DNA of 64,000 nucleotides from UBA7359 sp963976795 (GTDB lineage Bacteria; Pseudomonadota; Gammaproteobacteria; Eutrophobiales; Eutrophobiaceae), in contig CAXBLT010000003.1 of NCBI GenBank assembly GCA_963976795.1, forward strand, positions 186,001 through 250,000, read 5' to 3'. Each line of letters opens with the position of its first letter. Position 1 is the stretch's first letter. A program made the position numbers and the translations under genes. Below the pieces are notes generated by a model that was given only the letters and a program-made list of their open reading frames with translations, did no database searches and was not told the origin of the DNA. Positions 37,476 through 47,161 of the stretch are shown in pieces.

Positions 37476-37780
37476 TAATTATGTACCCTGAGGATTTGAG
37501 GAATTTACTTAAAACGTTGTTCATTATGCTTAAACACTCATTAATAAATCATTTGTTCCTGACAATTCACAAAGATGTAATATAAAGAAATTAATCTATC
37601 TAGTTGCGAAATTGTATGCTGTATGGGGCGCTAATGTATAGCGTCAATTATCTTAACGATAGATGAAGCTTGCTTTAGCGATTAAATATTTTTTATATAA
37701 TTGATTTATATCAATATATCGTGAAATGAGAGAGACAAACTTTATTTATACTAACTAGAATTATCATAATAAGACTTTGA
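37476..37780. other. Divergent intergenic region between the DUF47-PiT genes and ppk
   Basis: About 305 bp, AT-rich, no open frame I can support. It contains an FNR/ANR-type palindrome (listed separately) and a short inverted repeat cgcta-atgta-tagcg around 37630-37646. I found no convincing PhoB box on either strand, in contrast to the other phosphate genes here. Confidence 0.5.
37701..37714. promoter_or_regulatory. FNR/ANR-type binding site upstream of ppk
   Basis: TTGAT-TTAT-ATCAA is an exact match to the FNR/ANR consensus TTGAT-N4-ATCAA. Its centre lies about 73 bp before the ppk start codon, leaving room for a class II activated promoter (centre near -41) with a short leader. In this AT-rich sequence a chance match remains possible. 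Confidence 0.5.
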
Positions 37781-39847
37781 ATGGATAATATTAATCTAAA
37801 ATTACCAGAGCTTTATATAAACCGTGAATTGAGTCTCCTGGAATTCAACAGGCGTGTTTTCGAACAAGCAAAAGATCAAAATAACCCTCTGCTTGAGCGA
37901 TTACGCTTCCTTTGTATTGCGAGTACAAATCTAGATGAGTTTTTTGAGATTCGTGTTTCTGGTCTAAACCAGCAGGTGAAGTATGGTTCAGTTCAAACAG
38001 GGGAAGATAATTTAACCCCCGCTGAAACGTTAAAAAAAATTAGCGAAATAGCGCATGAACTAGTCGAGGAACAATATAAGATCCTCAATGAGGTTCTTAT
38101 CCCTGAACTGTCTAAAGAAAAGATTCGCATTCTGCGTCGCGCTCAATGGAAACCAAAGTTATCCCGTTGGGTTAAACGCTACTTTAATAGAGAACTAATA
38201 CCTATATTAAGCCCCATTGGTCTGGATCCATCTCATCCATTTCCACGAGTACTGAATAAAAACCTGTATTTTATAGTTACGCTTGAAGGTAAAGATGCTT
38301 TCGGTCGTGAAGGCGGTTATGCCATTGTGCAGGCGCCACGATCATTGCCGCGTGTAATCGAAGTGCCAAAAGAGCACTCAACGCGAACGCACGATTTTAT
38401 TTTATTGTCGTCTGTTTTACATGATCATGTTGGTGAATTATTTCCGGGCATGAGAGTTAAAGGTTGTTATCAATTCCGTGTTACGCGTAATAGTGATCTG
38501 TTTGTTGATGATGAAGAGATTGATGACCTTTTGCGTGCACTCGAAGGTGAGTTGCCATCGCGGCGCTACAATGACGCCGTTCGCCTTGAGGTCGCTGATA
38601 ATTGTCCGGATGACATTATGACTTTTTTACTAGATCAATTTAAATTAACGGAAGATGCGCTTTATAAGGTTAATGGGCCGGTAAACTTGAATCGTTTATT
38701 GCAGCTTCATGACTTGGTTGATCGTCCTGATTTAGTCTATCCGGGGTTCACGCCGGACATACCGCCACGCTTATTAAAAACAACTAATATTTTTGAAACC
38801 TTACACAATGGGGATATCCTGCTTCTGCATCCGTTCCAGTCTTTTGCTCCAGTTGTCGATTTTCTAAGACAGGCTGCAAATGATTCTGCAGTGCTGTCTA
38901 TAAAACAAACTTTATATCGAACTGGCAGTGATTCAGCGATTGTAAAGGCATTAAAAGATGCTGCCCGCGCGGGGAAAGAAGTCACGGTTGTTATCGAATT
39001 ACGCGCACGTTTTGATGAAGAGGCTAATATTGAGTTGGCGAGCGATCTACAGGAAGCAGGTGCGCATGTCGTTTATGGCGTGGTTGGTTATAAGACTCAT
39101 GCGAAGATGATTATGGTTGTTCGTAGAGAGGGACGTGCTTTAAGGCGCTATGTTCACCTTGGAACTGGAAATTACCATACGCGTACTGCCAGACTATATA
39201 CGGATTATGGGTTATTAACAGCCGATCAAGCAGTTGGTGAAGATGTTAATAAACTCTTTCATCAAATGACCGGCTTGGGGCGCGCAACTAAGTTAAAAAA
39301 GATATTGCAGTCACCATTTACCTTACATAAGGCGATACTGGATTATATTAATCAAGAAATAAATAATGCAAAGGCCGACAAGGAGGCGCGTATCATTGCA
39401 AAAATGAATGCGCTAGTAGATCCAGAGATCATTCGTGCTTTATATAAGGCCTCAATGGCAGGTGTGAAAGTCGACTTAATTATACGTGGTATCTGTTGTT
39501 TACGTCCGGGTATAAAAGGTATTTCTGAAAATATACAAGTACGTTCCATCATAGGACGTTTTCTTGAGCATACACGTATCTATTATTTTCATAATGATGG
39601 CGATCCAAACCTGTATTGTGCCAGTGCGGACTGGATGCCAAGGAACCTGTTTCATCGGGTGGAGGCGTGTTTTCCTATTGAAGAGAAGCGGCCGCGGGAT
39701 CAAGTTATCAAGCTTGGTCTATTGAATTATCTCGCAGATAATACACAGGCTTGGGTATTACAGTCTGATGGTAGTTATCGGCATACTAAGCCAGGTAATG
39801 CGAAACCAAGATCGGCACAGCAGGTTTTACTTGAACAATACTGTTAA
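37781..39847 (+). CDS. ppk1: Polyphosphate kinase 1
   Basis: 688 residues with the four PPK1 domains: N domain (YINRELSLLEFNRRVFEQA), head domain, and C1/C2 catalytic domains. The phosphorylated histidine region is HLGTGNYHTRTARLYTDYGLLT, and ATP-binding residues are in SIKQTLYRTGSDS and RGICCLRPGIKG. It reversibly makes polyphosphate from ATP. Its neighbour ppx is convergent, 5 bp away. Confidence 0.97.
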   Translation: MDNINLKLPELYINRELSLLEFNRRVFEQAKDQNNPLLERLRFLCIASTNLDEFFEIRVSGLNQQVKYGSVQTGEDNLTPAETLKKISEIAHELVEEQYKILNEVLIPELSKEKIRILRRAQWKPKLSRWVKRYFNRELIPILSPIGLDPSHPFPRVLNKNLYFIVTLEGKDAFGREGGYAIVQAPRSLPRVIEVPKEHSTRTHDFILLSSVLHDHVGELFPGMRVKGCYQFRVTRNSDLFVDDEEIDDLLRALEGELPSRRYNDAVRLEVADNCPDDIMTFLLDQFKLTEDALYKVNGPVNLNRLLQLHDLVDRPDLVYPGFTPDIPPRLLKTTNIFETLHNGDILLLHPFQSFAPVVDFLRQAANDSAVLSIKQTLYRTGSDSAIVKALKDAARAGKEVTVVIELRARFDEEANIELASDLQEAGAHVVYGVVGYKTHAKMIMVVRREGRALRRYVHLGTGNYHTRTARLYTDYGLLTADQAVGEDVNKLFHQMTGLGRATKLKKILQSPFTLHKAILDYINQEINNAKADKEARIIAKMNALVDPEIIRALYKASMAGVKVDLIIRGICCLRPGIKGISENIQVRSIIGRFLEHTRIYYFHNDGDPNLYCASADWMPRNLFHRVEACFPIEEKRPRDQVIKLGLLNYLADNTQAWVLQSDGSYRHTKPGNAKPRSAQQVLLEQYC

Positions 39848-39852
39848 TAAAA

Positions 39853-41346
39853 TCAGCTGAATATTAATTTATAATCCGTTACCGAAATATAGTTCGCTTC
39901 TGTTTCCAGGTCGGCTTCAGTCAGCGGATGGTTCGCCAACCATTCATTCTGGAAACGTAAATCAATTTTTTCATTCTTAATTTTAATCTCGATCTCAGGC
40001 ATGTTTACCGGATTACGGCTACGGGTTAAGACAATAGCTATTCGCAGGATGATGCTTAACTTAATTAATTTGTCCTTAATATCATCAGTAACTTGATCAA
40101 ACAGTTCTAAAGCAATCTTTCGACGATGAAGACGAACTAATATACTCAATAAGGCTTGTTCCTGGCGAGAGAAGCCTGGCATATCAGAATTAGTTAACAG
40201 GTATGCTGCATGTTTATGATACTGACTGTGTGCGATGGCCAGACCGATTTCATGCAGGCTTGCAGCCCAGCCCAACATTTTCAAATCTTCTTTCTTGTCT
40301 AATTGCCACGCGGTCTTCATTTTTTTGTAAATACAACGTGTCATTTTTTCCACATGTGCTGCATGCGCTGCATCAACACTATAGCGGTTCATCAATCTAG
40401 ACACCGTTTTATCACGTACATCGAGATCATGCCGACGGCCAATCTGGTCGTATAGGAGGCCTTCACGTAGTGCGCCATCCGAGTATTCCATTGCCTCAAT
40501 ACCTAAAGCTTCAAATACAGCAGATAAGACGACAACACCGCCAACGAATATAGGTAGGCGGTTAGCAGAAAGCCCCGCAAAGTCAATCTTATCAATGTGT
40601 CCTTTTGATAGTAGTGCCTCTTGTAGCAGGGAAAGTGAATCCGCGCTGATGAAAGTATCATTCCAACCTTGGTTAATTACTACATCAAGGATTGAATGAA
40701 TCGTGCCGGATGTGCCGATGACTTTGTCCCAACCCTGTGCACGGTAGTGCTGTTGTATATTTTCCAGTTCTTGTAAGGCGGCAATCCGTGCCTTGCGCAG
40801 GCGCTTTGTAGTGATTTCTCCATCTTTAAAAAAACGTTGGCTGATGCTGACACAACCCATGAACAGACTTTCAGTTATGTTTGCATCGAAGCCCTTGCCT
40901 ATAATAAGTTCAGTACTACCGCCGCCAATATCAACAATTAAACGTTTATCCTTATCGTTGAAAATAGTATTGGCAACGCCAAGATATACTAGTCGGGCTT
41001 CTTCGCGGCCAGAGATGATTTCGATTTTATGTCCTAAAGCGGCATTGGCAAGTGCAAGAAACTCGACTCCATTACGTGCCTGGCGCAAAGTATTTGTACC
41101 AACTGCCCGGATGTTTGACGTGGGGATGGTGTTAATACGTTGACCAAACTTTTCCAGGCACGATAGTGCTCTTTCAATAGAGTCATCGTTTAGTTGTCGG
41201 TTTTCATCCAGACCGCCAGCTAGTCTGACCATTTCTTTGATTCGGTCTACAATGAGTGCGCGTCCATCAACGACATTAGCAACAATCATATGAAAGCTGT
41301 TTGAGCCAAGGTCAACAGCAGCAAAAGTTTCGTTTTCGTTCGTCAA
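39853..41346 (-). CDS. ppx: Exopolyphosphatase / pppGpp phosphohydrolase (Ppx/GppA family)
   Basis: 497 residues. The actin-like ATPase fold opens with AAVDLGSNSFHMIVANV and the second phosphate loop is VDIGGGSTELIIGKG. The C-terminal half carries an HD-type helical domain (GWAASLHEIGLAIAHSQYHKHAAYL). This domain pair is typical of Ppx/GppA enzymes that degrade polyphosphate or hydrolyse pppGpp; I cannot tell which dominates. Being next to ppk supports Ppx. Confidence 0.94.
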   Translation of the reverse strand: MTNENETFAAVDLGSNSFHMIVANVVDGRALIVDRIKEMVRLAGGLDENRQLNDDSIERALSCLEKFGQRINTIPTSNIRAVGTNTLRQARNGVEFLALANAALGHKIEIISGREEARLVYLGVANTIFNDKDKRLIVDIGGGSTELIIGKGFDANITESLFMGCVSISQRFFKDGEITTKRLRKARIAALQELENIQQHYRAQGWDKVIGTSGTIHSILDVVINQGWNDTFISADSLSLLQEALLSKGHIDKIDFAGLSANRLPIFVGGVVVLSAVFEALGIEAMEYSDGALREGLLYDQIGRRHDLDVRDKTVSRLMNRYSVDAAHAAHVEKMTRCIYKKMKTAWQLDKKEDLKMLGWAASLHEIGLAIAHSQYHKHAAYLLTNSDMPGFSRQEQALLSILVRLHRRKIALELFDQVTDDIKDKLIKLSIILRIAIVLTRSRNPVNMPEIEIKIKNEKIDLRFQNEWLANHPLTEADLETEANYISVTDYKLIFS

Positions 41347-41454
41347 GTGAGAACCTGATAAGACCTTAATTAAAGGAGACGGTTAAAGATTATTTGTGAT
41401 ATTTTCGAATGGAAATGTAGCATAATTTACTAAAATTTGAATGCACTATTTATT

Positions 41455-41958
41455 ATGAGCTTTTATCTTTATCTCATGCGGCATGCAAAGTCAGACTGGT
41501 CTGTTCAAGGCTTGGCTGATTTTGATCGAACGATAAACTTACGTGGTCAGAAAAACGCGAAGCAGATAGGTGAATGGATGACCCAAAATAATTTCTTACC
41601 CCATGAAATTATTTCATCATCAGCTGTCAGAGCCAGGCAAACTATAGAGCTACTTGTTCAACAATCAGGTTCTCTTAGTTTGGAAGATGTGCAATTTGAT
41701 AAGGATCTTTATCTCGCATCAATGGATGAATTAATGGAGTGTATTCAGCTTTATAGAAAAGATACAGAAAGTATAATGTTAGTGGCTCATAATCCGGGCA
41801 TTGAGCAATTGGTAAATCATCTAGTTCATCCCGCATCACGAATGATAAACATAACAACGGCTAATTTGGCAATAATTGAGTTTACTGATTGTGGGTTTGA
41901 TCCCGAGAAAGACAAGGGGGCGTTAATAAAGTTAATTAGACCAAAAGAGCTGGATTAG
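41455..41958 (+). CDS. SixA-like phosphohistidine phosphatase
   Basis: 167 residues of the histidine phosphatase superfamily, with RHG-type motif MRHAKSDW, then SSAVRARQTIELL and the second catalytic His in LMLVAHNPGIEQL (here SIMLVAHNPGIEQL). I chose ATG 41455 because MSFYLYLMRHAK matches the usual family start; an upstream in-frame ATG at 41437 would add six residues. Neither has an obvious Shine-Dalgarno. SixA removes phosphate from histidine on phosphotransfer domains, in E. coli including PTS-Ntr NPr, so a link to the PTS genes at 7-11 kb is conceivable. Confidence 0.85.
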   Translation: MSFYLYLMRHAKSDWSVQGLADFDRTINLRGQKNAKQIGEWMTQNNFLPHEIISSSAVRARQTIELLVQQSGSLSLEDVQFDKDLYLASMDELMECIQLYRKDTESIMLVAHNPGIEQLVNHLVHPASRMINITTANLAIIEFTDCGFDPEKDKGALIKLIRPKELD

Positions 41959-41969
41959 ATTTTAAAAAT

Positions 41970-42803
41970 TTATTTTTCAGCAACTAAATAAGCAATCCAG
42001 CCAGCGTCAGCTTCACCTTCAGTCTCAGGAATAAAGACGCCATTACCTTCTCCGTCTTCGTCAGCTTGCTCCCAATAGACAGTTGGTTTAAAACCGGCTT
42101 CCGATAGCATCTGGGTTAATTCAGGCAGTGTCCAGACACGCCATTCATATTCAAAAGCCCTCATCATCTTAGAGCCGTCTTTAAACTTAAAGTGAATGTA
42201 GTTTTTAGCAATGCCTGTTACCGGGCTGTACTTATGTTGATCCCATATATAAGTGCAGTATTCATTTTTGGTTTTTTCTTTCATTTCCTGAAAGGCTTCA
42301 TAGCCACCATACGCATCCAGAAAGAATATGCCGTCTTCTACCAGGGCATTGTAAATACTTTTAAAATATTCAATGGTTAGCTGGCGTTCTTTTAATAACC
42401 AGTAACTAAAATTCATGGCTAATACGATTTCGACTGGTTTGGTTTTTATCGTTAGTACATTATCGTTAATAATGTTAATACGCTTTGCCTGTTCGGGGCT
42501 CAATTTGGAAACCTTATTCTTTTCTCCCCACTCTAAAACCTCTTTATCAAGGTCAACGCTTATAGCTGTATTGGTCGCGCGTCGTTTTATCCATTCGCAG
42601 GAGGTATTCATGGTACCGCAAAAATCTTCTCTTAAAGTTGTTGCCTGGCGTTTTCGTAGCTTGGTAAACGTGGCATCAACAAAATCAATCTCAGACTCAA
42701 CACACTGTACGGACTCTTCATAGCAAATGTGCTTGTCAGCCAATTCAGCCATAGATTTTTTTGAGTTTGGTTTTGATTTCTTTTTATTATTATTTGAAGC
42801 CAT
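41970..42803 (-). CDS. Class I SAM-dependent methyltransferase
   Basis: 277 residues. A Lys/Asn-rich N-terminal tail (about 1-17) precedes a methyltransferase fold. Motif I is represented by LREDFCGTMNTSCEWI and is followed by AISVDLDKEVLEWG and EIVLAMNFSYWLLKER. The LREDFCGT motif occurs in a family of uncharacterised bacterial methyltransferases. The ending (EADAGWIAYLVAEK) suggests completeness. Substrate unknown. It converges on the SixA-like gene. Confidence 0.85.
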   Translation of the reverse strand: MASNNNKKKSKPNSKKSMAELADKHICYEESVQCVESEIDFVDATFTKLRKRQATTLREDFCGTMNTSCEWIKRRATNTAISVDLDKEVLEWGEKNKVSKLSPEQAKRINIINDNVLTIKTKPVEIVLAMNFSYWLLKERQLTIEYFKSIYNALVEDGIFFLDAYGGYEAFQEMKEKTKNEYCTYIWDQHKYSPVTGIAKNYIHFKFKDGSKMMRAFEYEWRVWTLPELTQMLSEAGFKPTVYWEQADEDGEGNGVFIPETEGEADAGWIAYLVAEK

Positions 42804-42926
42804 GTTGATTACCGTTAAGATAGAAGTTAATTCAAATTAATAGTGCTAGTGATCGATAAAAAGCGGGATTATAACGAATAGTAGTAACATATATTACTTT
42901 TATTACAAATTGGTGAAATTGAACGT

Positions 42927-43715
42927 ATGAATTGGTGGGGAAAAATACTGGGAGGTGCCTTTGGCATGATGATAGGTGGCCCTATCGGGGCTGTCTTAGG
43001 TGCTGCAATGGGGCATAACTTTGACAAAGGACTATCGCATTCTGGCAATCAAACTGGCTTTGGTCGACAAGAACGTGCCCAAACGATGTTCTATACCGCG
43101 ACATTCTCAGTCATGGGCCATGTCTGTAAAGCTGACGGGCAAGTAACGAATGATGAGATTGCGCTTGCCAGGCAGGTCATGCAGAAAATGGACATGGATG
43201 CGGCACAACGCAAAGCAGCGATTGGTTTGTTTAACGAAGGTAAGAAAGACTCTTTTCCATTAAACGATGTTATTAAACAGTTTAAGCAAGAGATAGGCTT
43301 TCGACCGAACTTGTTACGTATGTTTATTGAAGTGCAGGTCATGGCAGCCTATGCCGATGGCGTTATGGATTCGGCAGAACGTAAAGTCCTGTTAAATATT
43401 TGCCAATTGCTTAATGTTTCGCGACACGAGTTCGATCATCTCTGCGCCATGATTGGCGGCATGGGGGGTGGATCAACAAGCGGCGGACGGAATGACGGTT
43501 CTCCTTCACTAAAACAAGCCTATGCCGTACTTGATGTAAAAGAATCTGCTAGTACCAGCGAAATTAAAAAAGCCTATCGTCGTTTATTAAGCCAGCATCA
43601 TCCAGACAAGCTTGTTGCGAAAGGGTTGCCAGAAGAAATGATGAAAGTTGCCGCAGATAGAACGCATGAGATAAGAAAGGCATATGAGGTTATAAAAGAA
43701 GCCAGAGAGTTTTAG
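42927..43715 (+). CDS. djlA: DjlA-like co-chaperone (TerB plus J domain)
   Basis: 262 residues. The N terminus is a Gly-rich membrane segment (GKILGGAFGMMIGGPIGAVLGAAMGH), a TerB-like helical domain covers about 50-165, and a J domain ends the protein (SLKQAYAVLDVKESASTSEIKKAYRRLLSQHHPDK with the HPD triad). This is the DjlA layout: a membrane-anchored DnaK partner facing the cytosol. Confidence 0.92.
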   Translation: MNWWGKILGGAFGMMIGGPIGAVLGAAMGHNFDKGLSHSGNQTGFGRQERAQTMFYTATFSVMGHVCKADGQVTNDEIALARQVMQKMDMDAAQRKAAIGLFNEGKKDSFPLNDVIKQFKQEIGFRPNLLRMFIEVQVMAAYADGVMDSAERKVLLNICQLLNVSRHEFDHLCAMIGGMGGGSTSGGRNDGSPSLKQAYAVLDVKESASTSEIKKAYRRLLSQHHPDKLVAKGLPEEMMKVAADRTHEIRKAYEVIKEAREF

Positions 43716-43877
43716 GATTTAGCTATAGATTTTATTTCTGACTGTATTGAACTTACATTTAAATAAGAACAGATAATTACATAGGCAAAATATGACAACT
43801 TTCAACAATGAAATATCTTTAGTCGCTCAATTGGGCTTGTAAGCCAAAGTAGGCATTTAATTGATTAAATTTAATTT

Positions 43878-44498
43878 ATGAGTGTTCTTGATTCTATTTC
43901 GTTTTTTTTAATTATGGTTTCTCTTGCTGTAATCCCAAGTGCCAGTGTTGCCCTGGTCGTCACGCGTTCAGCTACACTTGGTGTAGCTAATGGTGTGGCC
44001 GTCGCTATGGGCATTGTTCTCGGAGATCTTGTTTTTATATTTTTAGCAATACTTGGTTTGACAGTGATCGCAGAAACCATGGGCGTTATGTTTGTGCTTG
44101 TTAAATACATTGGTGCTGCGTATCTTTTCTGGATTGGGTATTCATTATTAACATCACAAAAAAATACTACTCAACTAGTCAATGAGTCAAAATTGGACGG
44201 TAATATAAAAGTCAGTTTTTTATCAGGTTTTTTCTTAACCCTCGGTGACGTTAAAGCAATATTTTTCTACGCGAGTTTTTTCCCGACTTTTATAGACTTG
44301 GCAGCTATAGAATATATGGACTTTTTGATAATTATACTTGTGACTATTGTGACAGTTGGCGGCGTAAAGATTTCCTATGCGGTGATAGCAAAAAAATTAG
44401 TTAATATGACACAAGAACTGAAGCTGGAAAGAGGCGCGAAAAAGATAGCCGGTAGTTTCATGATTGGAGCAGGAAGTTACCTGGTTGTAAAAGCCTGA
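43878..44498 (+). CDS. LysE family translocator
   Basis: 206 residues with about six membrane helices. Family features are PSASVALVVTRSATLGVANGVAVAMGIVLGD near the N terminus and YLFWIGYSLL. LysE/RhtB proteins export amino acids or related compounds. The substrate cannot be told from sequence. It stands alone. Confidence 0.9.
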   Translation: MSVLDSISFFLIMVSLAVIPSASVALVVTRSATLGVANGVAVAMGIVLGDLVFIFLAILGLTVIAETMGVMFVLVKYIGAAYLFWIGYSLLTSQKNTTQLVNESKLDGNIKVSFLSGFFLTLGDVKAIFFYASFFPTFIDLAAIEYMDFLIIILVTIVTVGGVKISYAVIAKKLVNMTQELKLERGAKKIAGSFMIGAGSYLVVKA

Positions 44499-44689
44499 TG
44501 GCTGTTTTCGTTCGAACCATGAGATATATAAAGCTGGCCCGAACCAGCAGATCAAATGAGTTTATTTACATACGTTTACTATGAAAGACTTAGACAACAA
44601 TGGTTGTTCGCTTGCTGGTTTTAACAAAGCAAATAGCGGTTGCTCAACAGGAACAGATATTAGGTTGTTAATTTGTTAACATTCAGGGC

Positions 44690-46387
44690 ATGATTTTTAC
44701 TGCCCTAAAAGAAACACTTAAAGATAAAACTTTTTTTTCTGATTTTAATAATAATATTCTTTCCGGAATCACGGTTGGCATCATTGCGTTACCCTTGTCA
44801 ATGGGCCTTGCTATTGCCAGTGGAGTCCCTCCGCAACATGGTCTTTACACCGCAATTATTGGCGGCCTGATTATCGCATTAGCCGGTGGGTCTCGAGTTA
44901 GTGTTTCCGGGCCTACTGCAGCTTTTGTTGTTGTGCTACTGCCTATCGTTTACGAATTTGGTTTCGGAGGGTTATTGCTTTGCGGGGCATTAGCTGGCCT
45001 GATCATGATTAGTTTTGGCCTGCTTCGCTTAGGCCGCATAATTCAAATTATTCCTTATCCGGTTATAGTCGGTTTTACTTCTGGAATTGGCACCGTCATT
45101 GCCGTTTTGCAATTAAAAGATCTCCTTGGACTAGATCTTGAGAGTAATAGCCTTCATTTTTTTGAAAAGTTTTACGCAATTATACAGGCATCACCGAGTT
45201 TTCAATGGCAAGAATTACTCATTGGTTCTTTAACTTTTTTAGTATTATTGTTCTGGAAACGGTTGCACACACGAATTCCATCCTACTTTGTTGCATTAAT
45301 GGTTGGTTCTGTACTCGCCGCAATACTTAACTCAATTGAATCGCTACCCACAATCGATACTATTGCATCTCGATTTAGTTATGAAATTAATGGTGTAACT
45401 GGTCAAGGTATCCCTACTGCCTTACCTCAGTTCGTGTTGCCATGGGAACTAGCTGGCGGTGATGGGGAGCCTATCGGCTTATCCTGGAATACATTGACCA
45501 CCTTATTGGGCGCAGCGTTCTCTATTGCCTTGCTAGGAGCGCTTGAATCACTGCTTTGCGCAGTAGTTGCGGACGGGATGACTGGATTTCGGCATGATCC
45601 GGACGGTGAATTAATCGGACAAGGTATTGGCAATGTTATTGTTGCCTTCATGGGCGGCGTACCAGCTACTGCGGCCATTGCGCGCACGGCGACTAATATC
45701 CGTTCTGGTGGCAGTACACCTGTGTCGGCCATGATGCATAGTATCGTTATACTGTTGACGATACTTTTTTTCGCAAGGTGGCTGGGGTTTATACCGATGG
45801 CTTCAATGGCAGCGATATTGTTGATGGTGGCATGGAACATGAGCGAGGCACATCATGCATGGCGAATACTCACTAAAGCACCTACTACTGATTCAGCTGT
45901 ATTCCTGACTTGTTTTCTGCTGACGGTCTTCATTGATATGCAAGTTGCTGTTGCTGGTGGTCTTGCGCTTGCTTCAATACTCTTTATGAAACGAATGATC
46001 GAATTGACGGAAACATCTGCACTAGATCATAAAACTCACTCTCATGAACTGGTGAACAATGAAGAAGTCATTGTTTATGATATTAATGGCCCGCTTTTTT
46101 TTGGTGCAGCACACAAGGCTCTAAGAGTATTGTCCTCGGTCAACCCTGGTGTTAGAACCATTGTCCTGGATTTTTCAAACGTAACATTACTTGATACAAC
46201 GGCGATGATTAATTTGGAATCTCTGGTTAATGAACTGGATACAAAAAATGTTTCTGTCACTATTATCCATGCTAAACCCAGGTTAGTGGAAAAGTTAAAA
46301 CGATTTGGTATGTTAGAAGCGCACTGCAAACTAACAATGGTAGAAAATATTCAGGAGGCTCTTGAGAATATAGAAGCAAAAAATTAA
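44690..46387 (+). CDS. SulP family anion transporter with STAS domain
   Basis: 565 residues: about 12-14 membrane helices (SGITVGIIALPLSMGLAIASGVPPQHGLYTAI, SVSGPTAAFVVVLLP, GIGNVIVAFMGGVPATAAIARTATN), then a C-terminal STAS domain from about 455 (VIVYDINGPLFFGAAHKALR, TIVLDFSNVTLLDTTAMINLESL). SulP proteins carry sulfate, bicarbonate or dicarboxylates. No sulfur-metabolism gene lies next to it and the substrate is open. Confidence 0.93.
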   Translation: MIFTALKETLKDKTFFSDFNNNILSGITVGIIALPLSMGLAIASGVPPQHGLYTAIIGGLIIALAGGSRVSVSGPTAAFVVVLLPIVYEFGFGGLLLCGALAGLIMISFGLLRLGRIIQIIPYPVIVGFTSGIGTVIAVLQLKDLLGLDLESNSLHFFEKFYAIIQASPSFQWQELLIGSLTFLVLLFWKRLHTRIPSYFVALMVGSVLAAILNSIESLPTIDTIASRFSYEINGVTGQGIPTALPQFVLPWELAGGDGEPIGLSWNTLTTLLGAAFSIALLGALESLLCAVVADGMTGFRHDPDGELIGQGIGNVIVAFMGGVPATAAIARTATNIRSGGSTPVSAMMHSIVILLTILFFARWLGFIPMASMAAILLMVAWNMSEAHHAWRILTKAPTTDSAVFLTCFLLTVFIDMQVAVAGGLALASILFMKRMIELTETSALDHKTHSHELVNNEEVIVYDINGPLFFGAAHKALRVLSSVNPGVRTIVLDFSNVTLLDTTAMINLESLVNELDTKNVSVTIIHAKPRLVEKLKRFGMLEAHCKLTMVENIQEALENIEAKN

Positions 46388-46450
46388 TTTAGGTCTGGCT
46401 ACAAAACTGAATGAACCGCTTTCATTATATTAACAGCGGTTAAAAGTGTT

Positions 46451-46624
46451 TCATAAATTATTCAGGTTTTCCTTTTGTAGGAGATGTATGTCGTCAAGTA
46501 CGACTGTTAAGTAGCGAGTACGTTGGAGTAGCATTTCTTCTAGTAAGGCGACACGATCATCATTAATGATATCCGTAAATTTCCCGATAATATTAGTTCG
46601 TTGCTCGGTATTTACGTCGTAAAT
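46451..46624 (-). pseudogene. Truncated TrmH/SpoU-type RNA methyltransferase fragment
   Basis: Directly after the fxsA stop codon, in the same frame, 57 codons read IYDVNTEQRTNIIGKFTDII then LLEEMLLQRTRYLTVVLDDIH and end at TGA 46451-46453. The block QRTRYLTVVLDDI resembles the N-terminal region of TrmH-type SpoU methyltransferases, normally followed by HNASAVLRT and a SPOUT domain of about 150 residues. Here the sequence diverges after DDIH and stops. There is no ATG; the first codon is ATT. I read it as a 5' remnant of a lost gene. Confidence 0.5.
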
Positions 46625-47068
46625 TTACTTTGAATCAGATTCCCAGTGTTCACCTTCGATAATATTGCCGGCATTGGCTTGTCTGGTATTAATTTGGGAT
46701 TGTATAAATTTCGCAAGGAAAGTTTGAGCGATCCGATAGCGTAGCGCAGGAATTAACAGCAAAAAACCGAATACATCCGTAAAGAAACCGGGCGTCAAGA
46801 GTAAAACGCCAGCGACGAGCAGCATCAATCCTTCAATTAATTCGGTTGCTGGCAGATTCCCCTGATCCATATTCATTTGAACCTTTGCAATTGTAGATAG
46901 CCCTTGTTGGCGCAATAGTGCGGCACCAAGTGCAGCAGTCCCGATAACGAGGATGATGGTATAGGCAGCACCGACGACCTTGCCAATCTCAATTAATATC
47001 GCAATCTCGATTAATGGGATTGCCAGAAACATGAAAAATAATATTTTAAACAAAAGATGAAGCTCCAA
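46625..47068 (-). CDS. fxsA: FxsA family membrane protein
   Basis: 147 residues. Membrane helices at about 7-45 and 75-105 (FLAIPLIEIAILIEIGKVVGAA, LMLLVAGVLLLTPGFFTDVFGFLLLIP), the last with the diagnostic LTPGFFTD motif. In E. coli overproduced FxsA relieves phage T7 exclusion by F plasmids; its native role is unclear. Divergent from cutA. Confidence 0.92.
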   Translation of the reverse strand: MELHLLFKILFFMFLAIPLIEIAILIEIGKVVGAAYTIILVIGTAALGAALLRQQGLSTIAKVQMNMDQGNLPATELIEGLMLLVAGVLLLTPGFFTDVFGFLLLIPALRYRIAQTFLAKFIQSQINTRQANAGNIIEGEHWESDSK

Positions 47069-47161
47069 CGCTTAATTTGAATAGCTAATGTGGCATTATT
47101 ATTGATGTATGGGCAGAATACTAATTTACAAGACTAAAACTGAACTGTATTACATGAAATC

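Noticed and set aside
44581..44679. 32-codon frame between lysE and sulP
   Set aside because: No ribosome-binding site and no recognisable sequence; likely chance.
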